DNA of 64,000 nt. It comes from JANQMY01 sp965227095 (GTDB lineage: Bacteria > Pseudomonadota > Alphaproteobacteria > JANQMY01). Under the pieces are notes generated by a model, which ran no database searches, was not told the DNA's origin, and was given only the letters and a program-made list of their open reading frames with translations. Below are positions 16,628 to 26,047 of this stretch, piece by piece. A program made the translations under genes and the position numbers. The first letter of the stretch is position 1, and each line of letters opens with the position of its first letter. The stretch spans positions 2,914,001 to 2,978,000 of the forward strand of contig CBDDFL010000001.1 in the NCBI GenBank assembly GCA_965227095.1, given 5' to 3'.

Positions 16628-17037
16628 CGAAACTCTCAGGCGGATGTTTATGCGGTGCGGTCCGATATGAGACCGATGCGGCCCCGCTGACCACGGCCAT
16701 TTGCCATTGCCGTAATTGTCAAAAACAAAGCGGCTCTGCCTTAAGTGTGGTGGTGGGATTTCCCATGGGCGCCCTACGCACATCGGGAGATACCCTAACG
16801 GCCTTCAAAGATATGGGCGACAGCGGAAAACCGGTTCTTCGGTATTTCTGTAATCGCTGCGGTTCGCCCCTAATCACACGCGCGGAGTTTTCGCCCGAGG
16901 TGGAATTTATCAAAGCCGGCAGCCTGGATGATCCATCCTGGTTGAAACCGGAAGTGTCGTTTTGGAATGACCACAAACAAGATTGGGTCGTTCTGCCGGA
17001 CGGCTGCCCCAGCTTCCCAAAAAACCCCGAAAGCTGA
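16624..17037 (+). CDS. GFA/CENP-V family zinc protein
   Basis: The 137-aa protein has the full cysteine set of the glutathione-dependent formaldehyde-activating (GFA) family: GGCLCGAVRY near the start, CHCRNCQKQSG around residue 36 and CNRCGSP around 76. The first member of the family was described as an S-(hydroxymethyl)glutathione synthase, but most members have no proven activity. The start at 16624 has GGAGG 6 bases upstream and is preferred over an in-frame ATG at 16582. It is cytoplasmic. It is followed by 136 bp without a gene before the GPH symporter. Confidence 0.88.
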   Translation: MTKLSGGCLCGAVRYETDAAPLTTAICHCRNCQKQSGSALSVVVGFPMGALRTSGDTLTAFKDMGDSGKPVLRYFCNRCGSPLITRAEFSPEVEFIKAGSLDDPSWLKPEVSFWNDHKQDWVVLPDGCPSFPKNPES

Positions 17038-17173
17038 GGTTCACATAAGGACACCAAAATATGTGTAACAATGGCGTAACAGAGGGCAAGTTTCCCTTTT
17101 CGGGCAGGGAACTCCTACCATATTGTAGGGAAAAGGCGCGCCGTAGAGCGAGTGCCGCTTCACGGGAGACCTC

Positions 17174-18697
17174 ATGACCACCCCTCATCACGCACAGAAG
17201 CTGAAGGGCTGGCAAATTGCCACCTTTGCCCTGCCAGCCATTCCGATTTCCGCCCTCGGCTTACCATTGGTGGTTCATCTTCCCTATTTCTACGAAAACC
17301 ATGTGGGCATGAGCGCCGCCGCGGTGGGATGGGTTTTGTTCATCTTGCGTCTTTGGGATGTGGTCACCGATCCCGCCTTGGGCGTGATCAGCGACCGCTA
17401 TTCCACAAAATGGGGACGCCGCCGCCATTGGATCGTGCTTTCGGTCCCCATCATTGCCGTTGCCACCTATTTTCTCTTCATCCCGCCGGAAGGGGCTGGC
17501 GCCTTTCACTTAGGGCTATGGATGTTCATTCTTTATGTCGGATGGACCTTGCTGACGATTTCCCACATGTCGTGGGGGGCGGAATTGTCCAACGACTATC
17601 ACGAGCGCAGCCGTATCCAGGGGTGGCGTGAATTCGCGTTGATCGGGGGCATGTTTGGCGTGTTGGCCATGCCCGCGATTATGGAATTCTTCGTGGAGGA
17701 TCTGAAGCAGTCGGACATCGTCTATTACATGGGCATGTTCGTGATCATTCTGTTGCCCATAGGGGTGGCCGCTGCCGTGAGCTTTGTTCATGAACGCCCC
17801 GCGCCCCCAAAAGAGCCGATCGACTGGCGCGAAGCCCTGCGGGTGATCGCGAACAACAAACCCCTTCGCTATTTGCTGGCGGCAGACTTTCTGCAAGCAG
17901 CGGGCACCGGCGTGACCGGCACGCTCTATTTCTGGTTCATCACCCTGACACTGGATATGGGCGAATGGGCCAATTACATGCTGCTGTTTTATTTTCTCGC
18001 TGGTGTGGTCGCGGTTCCTGCCTGGATCCAGCTGAGCTACCGCGTCGGGAAACACAAAACCTTCGCCATCGCCATGTATTATGGCGCCTTAGCGGTGTTC
18101 CCCCTCTTCTTGATCCCGCCAGGCCTCTTCTGGATCACGCTTGGGGGCTTCATCTTCTTTGGCCTGGCCTATGGCGCCGCGTCGTTCCTGTTGAGGGCGA
18201 TTATGGCGGATATCAAAGATCAGGACGCGGTGGAATCCGGTCAGGACAAAACGGGTATCTACTTCTCGCTGCTCACTCTCACCAACAAGATTGGCTACGC
18301 CACTGCCCTGTTGACCTTGCCGGTGCTGCATTACTTCGGCGTGGAAAGCGGTGCTGGTGCGCAGAATTCGGCAGAGGGGTTGTTCGCGCTAAAACTGATG
18401 TATCTTGGTCTGCCGGGCATTCTGTTTCTTGCCGCCGGGTGGATAATGTGGGAATTCCCGCTAGACCAAAAAGCGCAAGAAACGTTGCAGCAGGCCTTGC
18501 AAGGGCAACAGCCCAATCTGGCTTTCGCAAAAGGAAGCGACAGTGTGACTATGGGCGGGGTTGGCGCGAAACCGATGCCCAGTCTCTCGGCCGCCGCGGT
18601 GACGGCGCAAGATCAATCGGGCGCCACCGCGTCGGCGGCCCCTCCGCCCGACGCGGCACCTGACGATGCCAAGAAAGACCCTCCGGACACGGCATGA
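17174..18697 (+). CDS. GPH-family (MelB-like) sodium/proton:solute symporter
   Basis: The 507-aa protein has about 12 membrane helices and the GPH family signature: Asp residues in helix 2 (RLWDVVTDPALG, SDR), then the loop KWGRRRHWIV. Known members carry melibiose, xylosides, glucuronides and other sugars, but in proteobacteria many are unassigned, so the substrate is open. The last 65 residues are a hydrophilic Ala/Pro/Asp/Gln-rich tail with no predicted structure, longer than usual. The stop overlaps the mazG start by 4 bp (ATGA), suggesting translational coupling. Confidence 0.85.
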   Translation: MTTPHHAQKLKGWQIATFALPAIPISALGLPLVVHLPYFYENHVGMSAAAVGWVLFILRLWDVVTDPALGVISDRYSTKWGRRRHWIVLSVPIIAVATYFLFIPPEGAGAFHLGLWMFILYVGWTLLTISHMSWGAELSNDYHERSRIQGWREFALIGGMFGVLAMPAIMEFFVEDLKQSDIVYYMGMFVIILLPIGVAAAVSFVHERPAPPKEPIDWREALRVIANNKPLRYLLAADFLQAAGTGVTGTLYFWFITLTLDMGEWANYMLLFYFLAGVVAVPAWIQLSYRVGKHKTFAIAMYYGALAVFPLFLIPPGLFWITLGGFIFFGLAYGAASFLLRAIMADIKDQDAVESGQDKTGIYFSLLTLTNKIGYATALLTLPVLHYFGVESGAGAQNSAEGLFALKLMYLGLPGILFLAAGWIMWEFPLDQKAQETLQQALQGQQPNLAFAKGSDSVTMGGVGAKPMPSLSAAAVTAQDQSGATASAAPPPDAAPDDAKKDPPDTA

Positions 18698-19521
18698 CAT
18701 CTTCCTCTTCATCCTCCGCTAACGGACAAAAAATCGACGCCCTGTTGAAAATCATGGCGCGCCTGCGCGACCCCAAAGGAGGGTGCCCATGGGACTTGGA
18801 ACAGACCTTTAAGACCATCGCACCCTATACCATCGAGGAAGCCTATGAGGTGGCCGATGCGATTGAGCAGGACGACCCCCACGCGATTAAAGACGAGCTG
18901 GGGGATCTTTTGTTTCAAGTGGTCTTCCACAGCCAGATGGCTCAAGAAGCCGGCCATTTCGATTTCAATGACGTGGCGGATGCCATCAGCGACAAGATGA
19001 TCCGTCGGCATCCGCATGTGTTTGCCGACGCCGCGGAGCGAACCGCCGATGGCCAAGTGGTTGCTTGGGAAGACCAAAAAGCAGCAGAGCGCGCCGCAAA
19101 AGGCAAAAACGACAGTTTGCTGGACGATGTACCCACGGGCCTGCCGGCGCTCACGAGAGCGGTGAAGCTACAGAAGCGCGCCGCGCGCGTCGGCTTTGAT
19201 TGGTCGGAGGCCGAACCGATCTTCGCCAAACTGGACGAAGAAGTGGGTGAACTCAAACACGAGATGGCCAATGGCGGCGGAGCCGACCGCTTGGAAGACG
19301 AAGTGGGCGACGTCTTGTTCGTGGTCGCCAATATTTGCCGTCACCTAGGGGTCGATCCGGAATCGGCCCTGCGCAGCACCAATTCAAAATTCAATCGCCG
19401 CTTTCGGGAAGTGGAAAAACGATTGGTCGATCAGGGATCTTCGGTCGAGGACGCGGGGCTCGAAGAGATGGAGACATTATGGCAAACCATCAAACAAGAG
19501 GAGCACGCGTTAAAAGACTAA
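18694..19521 (+). CDS. mazG: Nucleoside triphosphate pyrophosphohydrolase MazG
   Basis: The 275-aa, two-domain MazG has the usual length. The N-terminal domain has GCPWDLEQT, EEAYEVADAI and DELGDLLFQVVFH, the E-x-x-E...E-x-x-D magnesium site; the C-terminal domain repeats this as DEEVGELKHE...EDEVGDVLF. It hydrolyses (d)NTPs to NMP and pyrophosphate, cleansing the pool and, in E. coli, lowering ppGpp. It is coupled to the GPH symporter upstream. Its 3' end overlaps the convergent cysQ gene by 12 bp. Confidence 0.93.
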   Translation: MTSSSSSSANGQKIDALLKIMARLRDPKGGCPWDLEQTFKTIAPYTIEEAYEVADAIEQDDPHAIKDELGDLLFQVVFHSQMAQEAGHFDFNDVADAISDKMIRRHPHVFADAAERTADGQVVAWEDQKAAERAAKGKNDSLLDDVPTGLPALTRAVKLQKRAARVGFDWSEAEPIFAKLDEEVGELKHEMANGGGADRLEDEVGDVLFVVANICRHLGVDPESALRSTNSKFNRRFREVEKRLVDQGSSVEDAGLEEMETLWQTIKQEEHALKD

Positions 19522-20328
19522 GTCGCCAATGATGTCCCGCCGGACATTCTGCCAAACGTCGTGCGACCCGGCGGCCAGCAGGCCGAGCCGGTCGCCACGA
19601 TCTGGCTGATAGCGGGAATTGTCATTGGTAAATGCGGTAAGACCGCCCGCTTCTTCGAGAATAAGAGCGCCGGCGGCATGGTCCCACGGTTTGGTGCGCC
19701 CAAAGAAGGCGCAGTCAAGCGCCCCGCGCGCCAGATGTTGGTAGACCATGCCCGCGCAATAAAGCGGTCGATTTTTTTGGAACTTTTTGGCCTGCGCCTC
19801 AAGCGCCGGCCGCTGCTCTTTGACAATGTTACCTGTATGGATTGCCGCCGTCATGTTTGAAATGACGGGGACCGGGGAGGTTTTCAACGGCTGTCCATTA
19901 TCAACCGCCCCACTTCCCTTTTCGGCGGTGGTCAGGCGCTGTTCCGTTGGCTGATAAATCCAGCCTGCAATGGTTTCCCGGTTGCGCACAAGAGCAACAA
20001 TCACGACAAAATGACCGGAGCCTTGGGTGAAGTTCTTGGTGCCGTCCACGGGGTCAATGATCCACACGGGATCATCACCCGCTAGAAGATCCAGCAAGGC
20101 CGGTGTTTCGTGTACCGCTTCTTCACCGATGACCTTGCTGCCCGGCAGCAGATCACGAAGCTGGGGGGTCAGTGCCTGTTCGGCTTCAATATCGGCGATC
20201 GTCACCGGGTCCCCGCCGCCTTTATCGTCGATATCGTCGTCGGAGAGTTGTTGAAATCTCGGCAGGATTTTTTCAGCCGCTACAGCGGCGATAAGATCGC
20301 CCACCTGATCGAGAGAGGGCGTTTTCAT
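19510..20328 (-). CDS. cysQ: 3'(2'),5'-bisphosphate nucleotidase / inositol monophosphatase family protein
   Basis: The 272-aa protein has the metal-binding motifs of the lithium-sensitive phosphatase family: DPVTIADIEAE (about residue 41), GEE (about 70), WIIDPVDGTKNF (about 90) and WDHAAGALILEEAGG (about 215). Members dephosphorylate PAP or inositol phosphates. The CysQ or suhB-like assignment rests on length and motif context and is less certain than the family. Its ATG overlaps the hflX stop by 4 bp, so the two are coupled. Confidence 0.85.
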   Translation of the reverse strand: MKTPSLDQVGDLIAAVAAEKILPRFQQLSDDDIDDKGGGDPVTIADIEAEQALTPQLRDLLPGSKVIGEEAVHETPALLDLLAGDDPVWIIDPVDGTKNFTQGSGHFVVIVALVRNRETIAGWIYQPTEQRLTTAEKGSGAVDNGQPLKTSPVPVISNMTAAIHTGNIVKEQRPALEAQAKKFQKNRPLYCAGMVYQHLARGALDCAFFGRTKPWDHAAGALILEEAGGLTAFTNDNSRYQPDRGDRLGLLAAGSHDVWQNVRRDIIGDLVF

Positions 20329-21737
20329 GCCGACCGCCTTTTTTCGGGCGTCGCGTCAGCGGCCGTCATGTTGACCGGCAGGATCGAAACGCCTTCGGGC
20401 ATTTTCGCGTTTAGGCGATTGAGGTTTTCCGGATCAATCGCAAAAGTAAGAGATGTGATGCCGTTATCGTCCGTTTCCTGATTGTGAACATCAGCATGCC
20501 GATGGATCCAAGCAATGAGCGCGCTTTCTTCCGGCGGCAAGGCCACAGCCACACATTCCTGCCGAGAGGACAAAACCTCATCGATAGCGTCGAGTAACGC
20601 CGTCACCCCCTCCCCCTCAATGGCGGATAACATGACGGTTCGGGTCCGCCCTCCTTTGGTGGCGCTTTGCTGGCGCGCCTTAAGATGAGCGATCTCGTCT
20701 TCGTCCAATAAATCGATCTTGTTTTGGACTTCGATAAATTGCCGTTCCGTTTGTTCGGGGGCGATACCCAGTTCTTCCAAAATGGTCAGAACATCTTGGC
20801 GCTGGGCGACCGTATCTTCGTCCGCCATGTTACGCACATGGATAATCACATCAGCTTCCAACACCTCTTCCAGGGTGGCGCGGAAGGCCGCTATCAACTG
20901 GGTGGGTAGATCCGATACAAATCCCACCGTGTCGGACAAGATGATCTGGCGTCCGCTGGGCAGCTCTAACTGGCGCATGGTGGGGTCAAGCGTGGCGAAA
21001 AGCTGGTCCCGGGCCACCACATTGGCCGCCGTCAGACGATTGAACAAGGTCGATTTGCCCGCATTCGTATATCCCACCAGCGCGACAATGGGATACGGCA
21101 CCTTTTTCCGCGCTTTCCGGTGAAGTTGCCGCGTCTTCACGACACTTTCCAGTTGCTTCTTCAACTTGGCGATCTTGTCGTCAATGACCCGGCGGTCAGC
21201 CTCTATTTGCGTTTCGCCCGGACCCCCAAGGAACCCCGCGCCGCCCCGTTGCCGTTCCAAGTGGGTCCAGGAACGCACCAAACGGCTTTTTTGGTAGGTC
21301 AAATGCGCCAGCTCCACCTGCAGACGGCCCTCGCGGGTCGCCGCCCGCGCCCCGAAGATCTCCAAGATCAGCCCGGTGCGGTCGATCACCTTGCAGCCGA
21401 TCGCCTTTTCCAGATTGCGCTGCTGAATGGGGGACAAATTGGTGTTGATGATGACCAGCCCGATCTTTTCGGCCCGCACGCGTTCCGCCAAAGCATCCAC
21501 CTGACCCGACTTCAGATAGGTGGCCGGGCGAATCCGATCAATCTGCAGGGTGTATCCTTCAACAATGTCCAGCTCAATCGCCCGAGACAGACCCAGAATT
21601 TCTTGTAGTTGGGCATCATCAGACCGCGGCGCACTTTGCTGCGGCCGGTCCAATTTCATACGCACACTGAGATGAACCACAAGGCATTTTGTTTCCTGTG
21701 GCTTTGTCTCAAAAAATTCAGTTTTTCGTCGGCTCAT
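20325..21737 (-). CDS. hflX: Ribosome-associated GTPase HflX
   Basis: The 470-aa protein has an N-terminal HflX ATPase-like domain, the family hallmark GPGETQIEADRR, then the G domain with GYTNAGKS (G1), DTVGFVSDLP (G3) and NKIDLLDE (G4), and a C-terminal alpha/beta domain. HflX splits stalled ribosomes under stress. The hfq-hflX order (hfq 51 bp upstream) is the standard alphaproteobacterial arrangement. The first 25 residues are unusual and the ribosome-binding site is weak, so a start at the internal Met27 (21659) is possible. Confidence 0.95.
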   Translation of the reverse strand: MSRRKTEFFETKPQETKCLVVHLSVRMKLDRPQQSAPRSDDAQLQEILGLSRAIELDIVEGYTLQIDRIRPATYLKSGQVDALAERVRAEKIGLVIINTNLSPIQQRNLEKAIGCKVIDRTGLILEIFGARAATREGRLQVELAHLTYQKSRLVRSWTHLERQRGGAGFLGGPGETQIEADRRVIDDKIAKLKKQLESVVKTRQLHRKARKKVPYPIVALVGYTNAGKSTLFNRLTAANVVARDQLFATLDPTMRQLELPSGRQIILSDTVGFVSDLPTQLIAAFRATLEEVLEADVIIHVRNMADEDTVAQRQDVLTILEELGIAPEQTERQFIEVQNKIDLLDEDEIAHLKARQQSATKGGRTRTVMLSAIEGEGVTALLDAIDEVLSSRQECVAVALPPEESALIAWIHRHADVHNQETDDNGITSLTFAIDPENLNRLNAKMPEGVSILPVNMTAADATPEKRRSA

Positions 21738-21788
21738 CGCACTTGCTGTAGACGGCTGTTCATCCGCCTACGTCACCGCCGCCGAACC

Positions 21789-22046
21789 CTATTCCGACGA
21801 TGCGGATTGGTCGACTTCCGGCTCGAATAGTTGCACGGGCGTCGACGGCATAACGGTCGAAATCGCATGTTTGTACACAAGCTGCGAATTTCCATCCCGC
21901 CGCAACAAAACACAGAAATTATCGAACCAGGTGATCACCCCTTGAAGCTTCACCCCATTGATGAGGAAAACGGTGAGTGGTGTCTTGCTTTTACGAACGC
22001 TGTTTAAAAAAGTATCTTGTAGATTCTGAATTTTCTCAGAAGACAT
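21789..22046 (-). CDS. hfq: RNA chaperone Hfq
   Basis: The 85-aa protein has the Sm fold and both Hfq signatures: the Sm1 segment LQDTFLNSVRK...TVFLINGVKLQG with FDNFCVLL, and Sm2 with YKHAIST. It forms a hexameric ring that pairs small RNAs with mRNAs. The start at 22046 is chosen because the mature proteins begin at this Ser-Glu-Lys segment; the longer reading from 22076 adds an atypical tail. It lies between dat and hflX. About 180 bp upstream have no gene and could carry its promoter. Confidence 0.96.
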   Translation of the reverse strand: MSSEKIQNLQDTFLNSVRKSKTPLTVFLINGVKLQGVITWFDNFCVLLRRDGNSQLVYKHAISTVMPSTPVQLFEPEVDQSASSE

Positions 22047-22225
22047 GGGTGAACCCCATTTTTTTGTTTGGCCCAAATTTGCTTTGGTGCATTGGCTTCA
22101 ATCAATGGTCAACATCAACTGCGAACGCTACGCACCGCACGCGTAAGAAAGATGATACACGAATTCCCGTGCTGCAAGTGCGAAAGGCCAGAAATCGTTC
22201 TTTTTTTGTTTTTTTGTGTCCGCGA

Positions 22226-23077
22226 TCACGTTCTGGCGCGCTGAAACCATTGTTGTAACACTCGTGTGACCGGACCTGGTGTGCCATCGCCCAAAATTGA
22301 GGCATTAATCTGCACCACAGGGGTCACCGGATTGGACGCACTGGTGATGAAGGCTTCAGCCGCCCCCTCTGCCTCATCGACGGTGAATGGACGCTCGACA
22401 AAGTCGCCATCAAATTCTGACAGAACCGGCAACAGAGCATCTCGAGTTACTCCCGGAAGGATGTCCGCAGACAAAGGCCTTGTTATTACAACGCGCTCGG
22501 CCGTGACGATCCACGCTGTCGAGCTGCTGCCCTCGGTGACGAAGCCATCGTCATCCACCAGCCAGGCTTCATGAGCCTGCGCGTCGGCCGCCGCCTGCTT
22601 AGCGAGCACATTTGGCAGCAGGTTGGTCGTTTTAATATCGCGTCGGCGCCATCTGTCGTCTGGTTGGGTGATAACGCGAATGCCGTTCACCCGTAGTTTC
22701 TCTTTCTCGTCTTGGGCTATCGGGGTGCCCGTTACAATCAAGGACGCTTTCACCGTCTCCGCGGGAAATTTGTGGTTCCTAGAGGCAATTCCCCTGGTTA
22801 CCTGCACATACACCACTCCGTTTCTGACGAAATTGCGCCTCTGCACTTCGTGCAGGATCACCTTTAGCGCGCGCTCCGAAACAGGCATTTGGAGGCTCAA
22901 AGATGCCAACGACCGTTTTAGCCTGGCCAGGTGGGCGTCATATTCCATGAAGCGCGCATCTTTAACGTCGATTACTTCGTAGACGCTGTCACCGAATTGC
23001 AGACCCCGATCATTGATCGAAATCTCCGCATCGGGCCCCGGCACATACCGGCCATTTACATAGGCAATCCGCGCCAT
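22226..23077 (-). CDS. dat: D-amino acid (D-alanine) aminotransferase, PLP class IV
   Basis: The 283-aa fold-type IV transaminase has the PLP lysine in RDIKTTNLLPNVLAKQAA, the D-amino-acid-type signature TRGIASRNHKFP that carries the carboxylate-binding Arg/His pair, and EGSSSTAWIV near residue 180. It transfers amino groups from D-amino acids to 2-oxo acids, supporting D-glutamate or D-alanine turnover. Dat next to trkH and hfq is common in alphaproteobacteria. A branched-chain (IlvE-like) role is less likely because of the R-x-H signature. Confidence 0.88.
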   Translation of the reverse strand: MARIAYVNGRYVPGPDAEISINDRGLQFGDSVYEVIDVKDARFMEYDAHLARLKRSLASLSLQMPVSERALKVILHEVQRRNFVRNGVVYVQVTRGIASRNHKFPAETVKASLIVTGTPIAQDEKEKLRVNGIRVITQPDDRWRRRDIKTTNLLPNVLAKQAAADAQAHEAWLVDDDGFVTEGSSSTAWIVTAERVVITRPLSADILPGVTRDALLPVLSEFDGDFVERPFTVDEAEGAAEAFITSASNPVTPVVQINASILGDGTPGPVTRVLQQWFQRART

Positions 23078-23089
23078 CGTCGCCCTTCC

Positions 23090-24544
23090 CTAGTCTCGCC
23101 AATATGCGAGGCTTATAAGGCTCAACAATATCATGACCTCTAATCGCCCTATTATCATACCCACACACATGACGTATTTAAGGCCAACGCTGAACCCGGC
23201 ATACGATTGTGCACCATCGGCAACGAGAGGATATAATGGCCCGATATTGCTCAGAATACTGACGGCGGCGACCAACGCATCCGTCAAAGGAATTCCTGAG
23301 GCGGCGATCAAAATGCTGAGCACAGCCAGAGCAAAGAGAAAACTGACAAAGACCCCCCAAATACCGAACATCATCTGGTCAGATACGGCCCAACGTCCGT
23401 AATGGACGCCGACGACACCGTGAGGATGCGCAAGGCGGCCTAGTTCCCCCAAACTCTGCCGCGTCAAAAGAATAACCCGCATCATACGAATGCCGCCGGC
23501 GGTGGACACAGAGCACCCTCCAACGATTGCGGCAAGGATCAGCAAAACAAACGGCGCCTCCCGCAAAACCGTCAGGTCGCCAACCCAAAAACCAGTTGTG
23601 GTGAGCAAGGAAGTTGCATTGAAAAAAGCGAAGCCGAAATTGACAAGCGCCCGATCAGCCACCTGATTACCGCCGGACGCATAAAAAAAGTAGGTTGCGA
23701 GCAAAAAGATGGACAACATCATGTAAGACGGTTCTGGATCGTGCACGTAAGTTGATGGGCGCCCCCGCAATACGGCCCAATGAAGCAGAAAATTAATCGC
23801 GCCATAGATCATCAAAATGCCAATCATGAATTCCGCCAGAGGGGAATGGAGGTTTTGTGTCCCCCCTTCGGAACAGGCGAAGCCGCCGGTAGCGATCGCC
23901 GTCAAACTCAAACAAAGAGAGTCAAAAAAACTAACGCCGCTCGCCCAGATTCCCGCCAACCCGATCAAGGTCATGCTGCCGTAAATCGCCGCCACTGTTT
24001 GAGCGGTAAACGCGAAAGTATCGGTAACGGAGGCGTATCTGTTTGCCCCCGGCAAAGGGCCATGGGTTTCGTCTTGCCCGCGGCCAAGGCCGGACAAAAT
24101 CGATATGGTCATCACAATGGCCGCAAGCCCCCCGAGCCATTGCAACACGGCGCGCCATATCAATATGGGTTCGGATAGGGAGCTGACCGGCCCCAATGCG
24201 GATGCACCCGTGGTGGTCAGGGCGGAGACCGCTTCAAAGTAGGCCGTTGAAAAGGAAGTAGTCGATTGGGTTGCAAGAAACGGCAGCGCCGCGAAAACCG
24301 GCAAAATCAACCACGCCAGGAAAACCAACAGAATGTTCTCACGGGTAGAGGCGGGTTGCGTCGCGCCCCGTAGCGTGAGGATGAGGCCGCCCCCCACAAA
24401 TCCGGACAAGCCTGCCAATGTCATCAACGCAAATGCGGTGTTGTTCTGCTCTAGATAAAGCGACAGCAGGATCGGCACAGAGGTTGCGGCGGCCAAGATA
24501 AAGACCAGCCATCCGATGATAAAAAACGTACCGGCATACCGCAT
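23090..24544 (-). CDS. trkH: Trk potassium uptake membrane subunit TrkH
   Basis: The 484-aa membrane protein has the four-repeat pore of the SKT family: TTGASALGPVS, ATGGFACSEGG, LTTTGFWVGD and SVSTAGGIRMMR are the four selectivity-filter loops. It takes up K+ together with TrkA, which is encoded just upstream (stop at 24593, 48 bp). It should be in the inner membrane. A 12-bp gap separates it from the dat gene, so the three probably share a transcript. Confidence 0.95.
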   Translation of the reverse strand: MRYAGTFFIIGWLVFILAAATSVPILLSLYLEQNNTAFALMTLAGLSGFVGGGLILTLRGATQPASTRENILLVFLAWLILPVFAALPFLATQSTTSFSTAYFEAVSALTTTGASALGPVSSLSEPILIWRAVLQWLGGLAAIVMTISILSGLGRGQDETHGPLPGANRYASVTDTFAFTAQTVAAIYGSMTLIGLAGIWASGVSFFDSLCLSLTAIATGGFACSEGGTQNLHSPLAEFMIGILMIYGAINFLLHWAVLRGRPSTYVHDPEPSYMMLSIFLLATYFFYASGGNQVADRALVNFGFAFFNATSLLTTTGFWVGDLTVLREAPFVLLILAAIVGGCSVSTAGGIRMMRVILLTRQSLGELGRLAHPHGVVGVHYGRWAVSDQMMFGIWGVFVSFLFALAVLSILIAASGIPLTDALVAAVSILSNIGPLYPLVADGAQSYAGFSVGLKYVMCVGMIIGRLEVMILLSLISLAYWRD

Positions 24545-24592
24545 CAGACTGCATCCAATCCTTGTCTCAGAAAGAGCATGGATAAATCGGTG

Positions 24593-25969
24593 TTAGAAGA
24601 AGTCGATACTGACACGGAACAATTGCTCGACCTTTCGAACCATATCCGACAAGGCGAAAATGATCACTTGGTCACCGGTCTGGATTTTAGTATCTCCGCG
24701 AGGAGAAATAACCTCATCTCCCCTCACGATGGCGCCGACGATAATACCGTCCGGTAATGACACATCGCGCAAAGGTTTTCCAACCAACGGTGATGTTTCC
24801 AAAGCTTCCGCTTCAATCATTTCGGCCGATCCGTCATGGACGCTGTACAATCCCCGAATGCGCCCACGCCTCACATGCCGCAGGATGGTGGAGACAGTTG
24901 TCGCGCGCGGATCAATGGAACTGTCAATCCCCAGAGATTTTGCCAAGGGTGAATAGGAAGGGTTGTTAACAAGGGACAGGGTACGTTGCCCCCCCAGCCT
25001 TTTGGATATGAGAGAGGCAAGGATGTTCACCTCATCATCATTCGTTAAGGCCACAACGGCTTCCGCCTGAGCGGCGCCGGCTTCAGATAGAACCGTTTCA
25101 TCCAGCCCGTCGCCCCACAAAACGACGGTGCGTTGCAACTGATCGGCGGCGACTTCGGCACGTTCTTTGTCCGCCTCAATAATCTTAACGCGTATGCCAG
25201 TGTTCGTGTTCTCCAATTGTTGCGCCACATAGAGACCGATATTTCCACCGCCAATGAGCACAACCCGCCTGGCTTCCGTTTCCGTATGACCAAAAACATC
25301 CAAAGCGCGTGTCACCCGTTCGCGGGCACAAACAAAATAGACGTCATCTCCCACCATCATTGGATCGGATTTGTCGGGAACAAACATTTTGCCTTCACGG
25401 TTGATTCCGACGACGGTTATATTGAGATCGGGAAACAACTCCGACAGCTGACTAAGCGGTGTATCCACAATCGGGCAGTCATCTTCCAGATGTACGCCGA
25501 TCATTTGCACCCGCTCGTCCGCGAAGCCACGTGTCTCAAACGCCCCCGGCACGTTCAGCCGACGCAATACGGATCGGCCGACTTCAAGCTCCGGCGAGAT
25601 AATGACATCAATCGGCATTTGATCCCGAGAAAACAGATCTTGCCATATAGGCGACAAATAACTTTGTGCCCGCACACGCGCGATCTTGGTCGGCACATTA
25701 AACAATGAATGGGCCACCTGGCAGGAGACCATATTCACTTCGTCAAAGAACGTTACCGCGATGATCATATCGGCATCGGCGGCACCAGCCCGGTCCAATG
25801 TATCCGGATGAGAGCCATGGCCCACCACGCCGCGAACATCGAGCTGATCACTAATACGGCGCACTAAATCTGGCGACTGATCAACCACAGTGACTGTGTT
25901 CTGCTCAAGCGAGAGTTGTCGGGCGATACCATACCCAACCTGGCCAGCACCGCAGATAATGACCTTCAT
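24593..25969 (-). CDS. trkA: Trk potassium uptake regulatory subunit TrkA
   Basis: The 458-aa protein is made of two tandem RCK units. Each begins with a Rossmann nucleotide-binding motif (ICGAGQVGYGIARQL at residue 4, LIGGGNIGLYVAQQL at about 234) and ends in an RCK_C domain. It binds NAD(H)/ATP on the cytoplasmic face and gates TrkH. It follows ntrX by 78 bp and precedes trkH; that gap has a short AGGTGC/GCACCT inverted repeat (about 26026-26038) without a T-run. Confidence 0.95.
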   Translation of the reverse strand: MKVIICGAGQVGYGIARQLSLEQNTVTVVDQSPDLVRRISDQLDVRGVVGHGSHPDTLDRAGAADADMIIAVTFFDEVNMVSCQVAHSLFNVPTKIARVRAQSYLSPIWQDLFSRDQMPIDVIISPELEVGRSVLRRLNVPGAFETRGFADERVQMIGVHLEDDCPIVDTPLSQLSELFPDLNITVVGINREGKMFVPDKSDPMMVGDDVYFVCARERVTRALDVFGHTETEARRVVLIGGGNIGLYVAQQLENTNTGIRVKIIEADKERAEVAADQLQRTVVLWGDGLDETVLSEAGAAQAEAVVALTNDDEVNILASLISKRLGGQRTLSLVNNPSYSPLAKSLGIDSSIDPRATTVSTILRHVRRGRIRGLYSVHDGSAEMIEAEALETSPLVGKPLRDVSLPDGIIVGAIVRGDEVISPRGDTKIQTGDQVIIFALSDMVRKVEQLFRVSIDFF

Positions 25970-26047
25970 TCTTTAGAAGCCTTCCAGACTTTTATTTTCT
26001 TTGAAACTACTACGAGTCGCAGGTGCTGCACCTCTGCTATTTTCACC

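Noticed and set aside
17516..18055. A 179-codon reverse-strand frame inside the GPH symporter
   Set aside because: It is antisense to a gene with clear family motifs, His/Gln-rich in the way shadow frames are, and has no plausible start signal.
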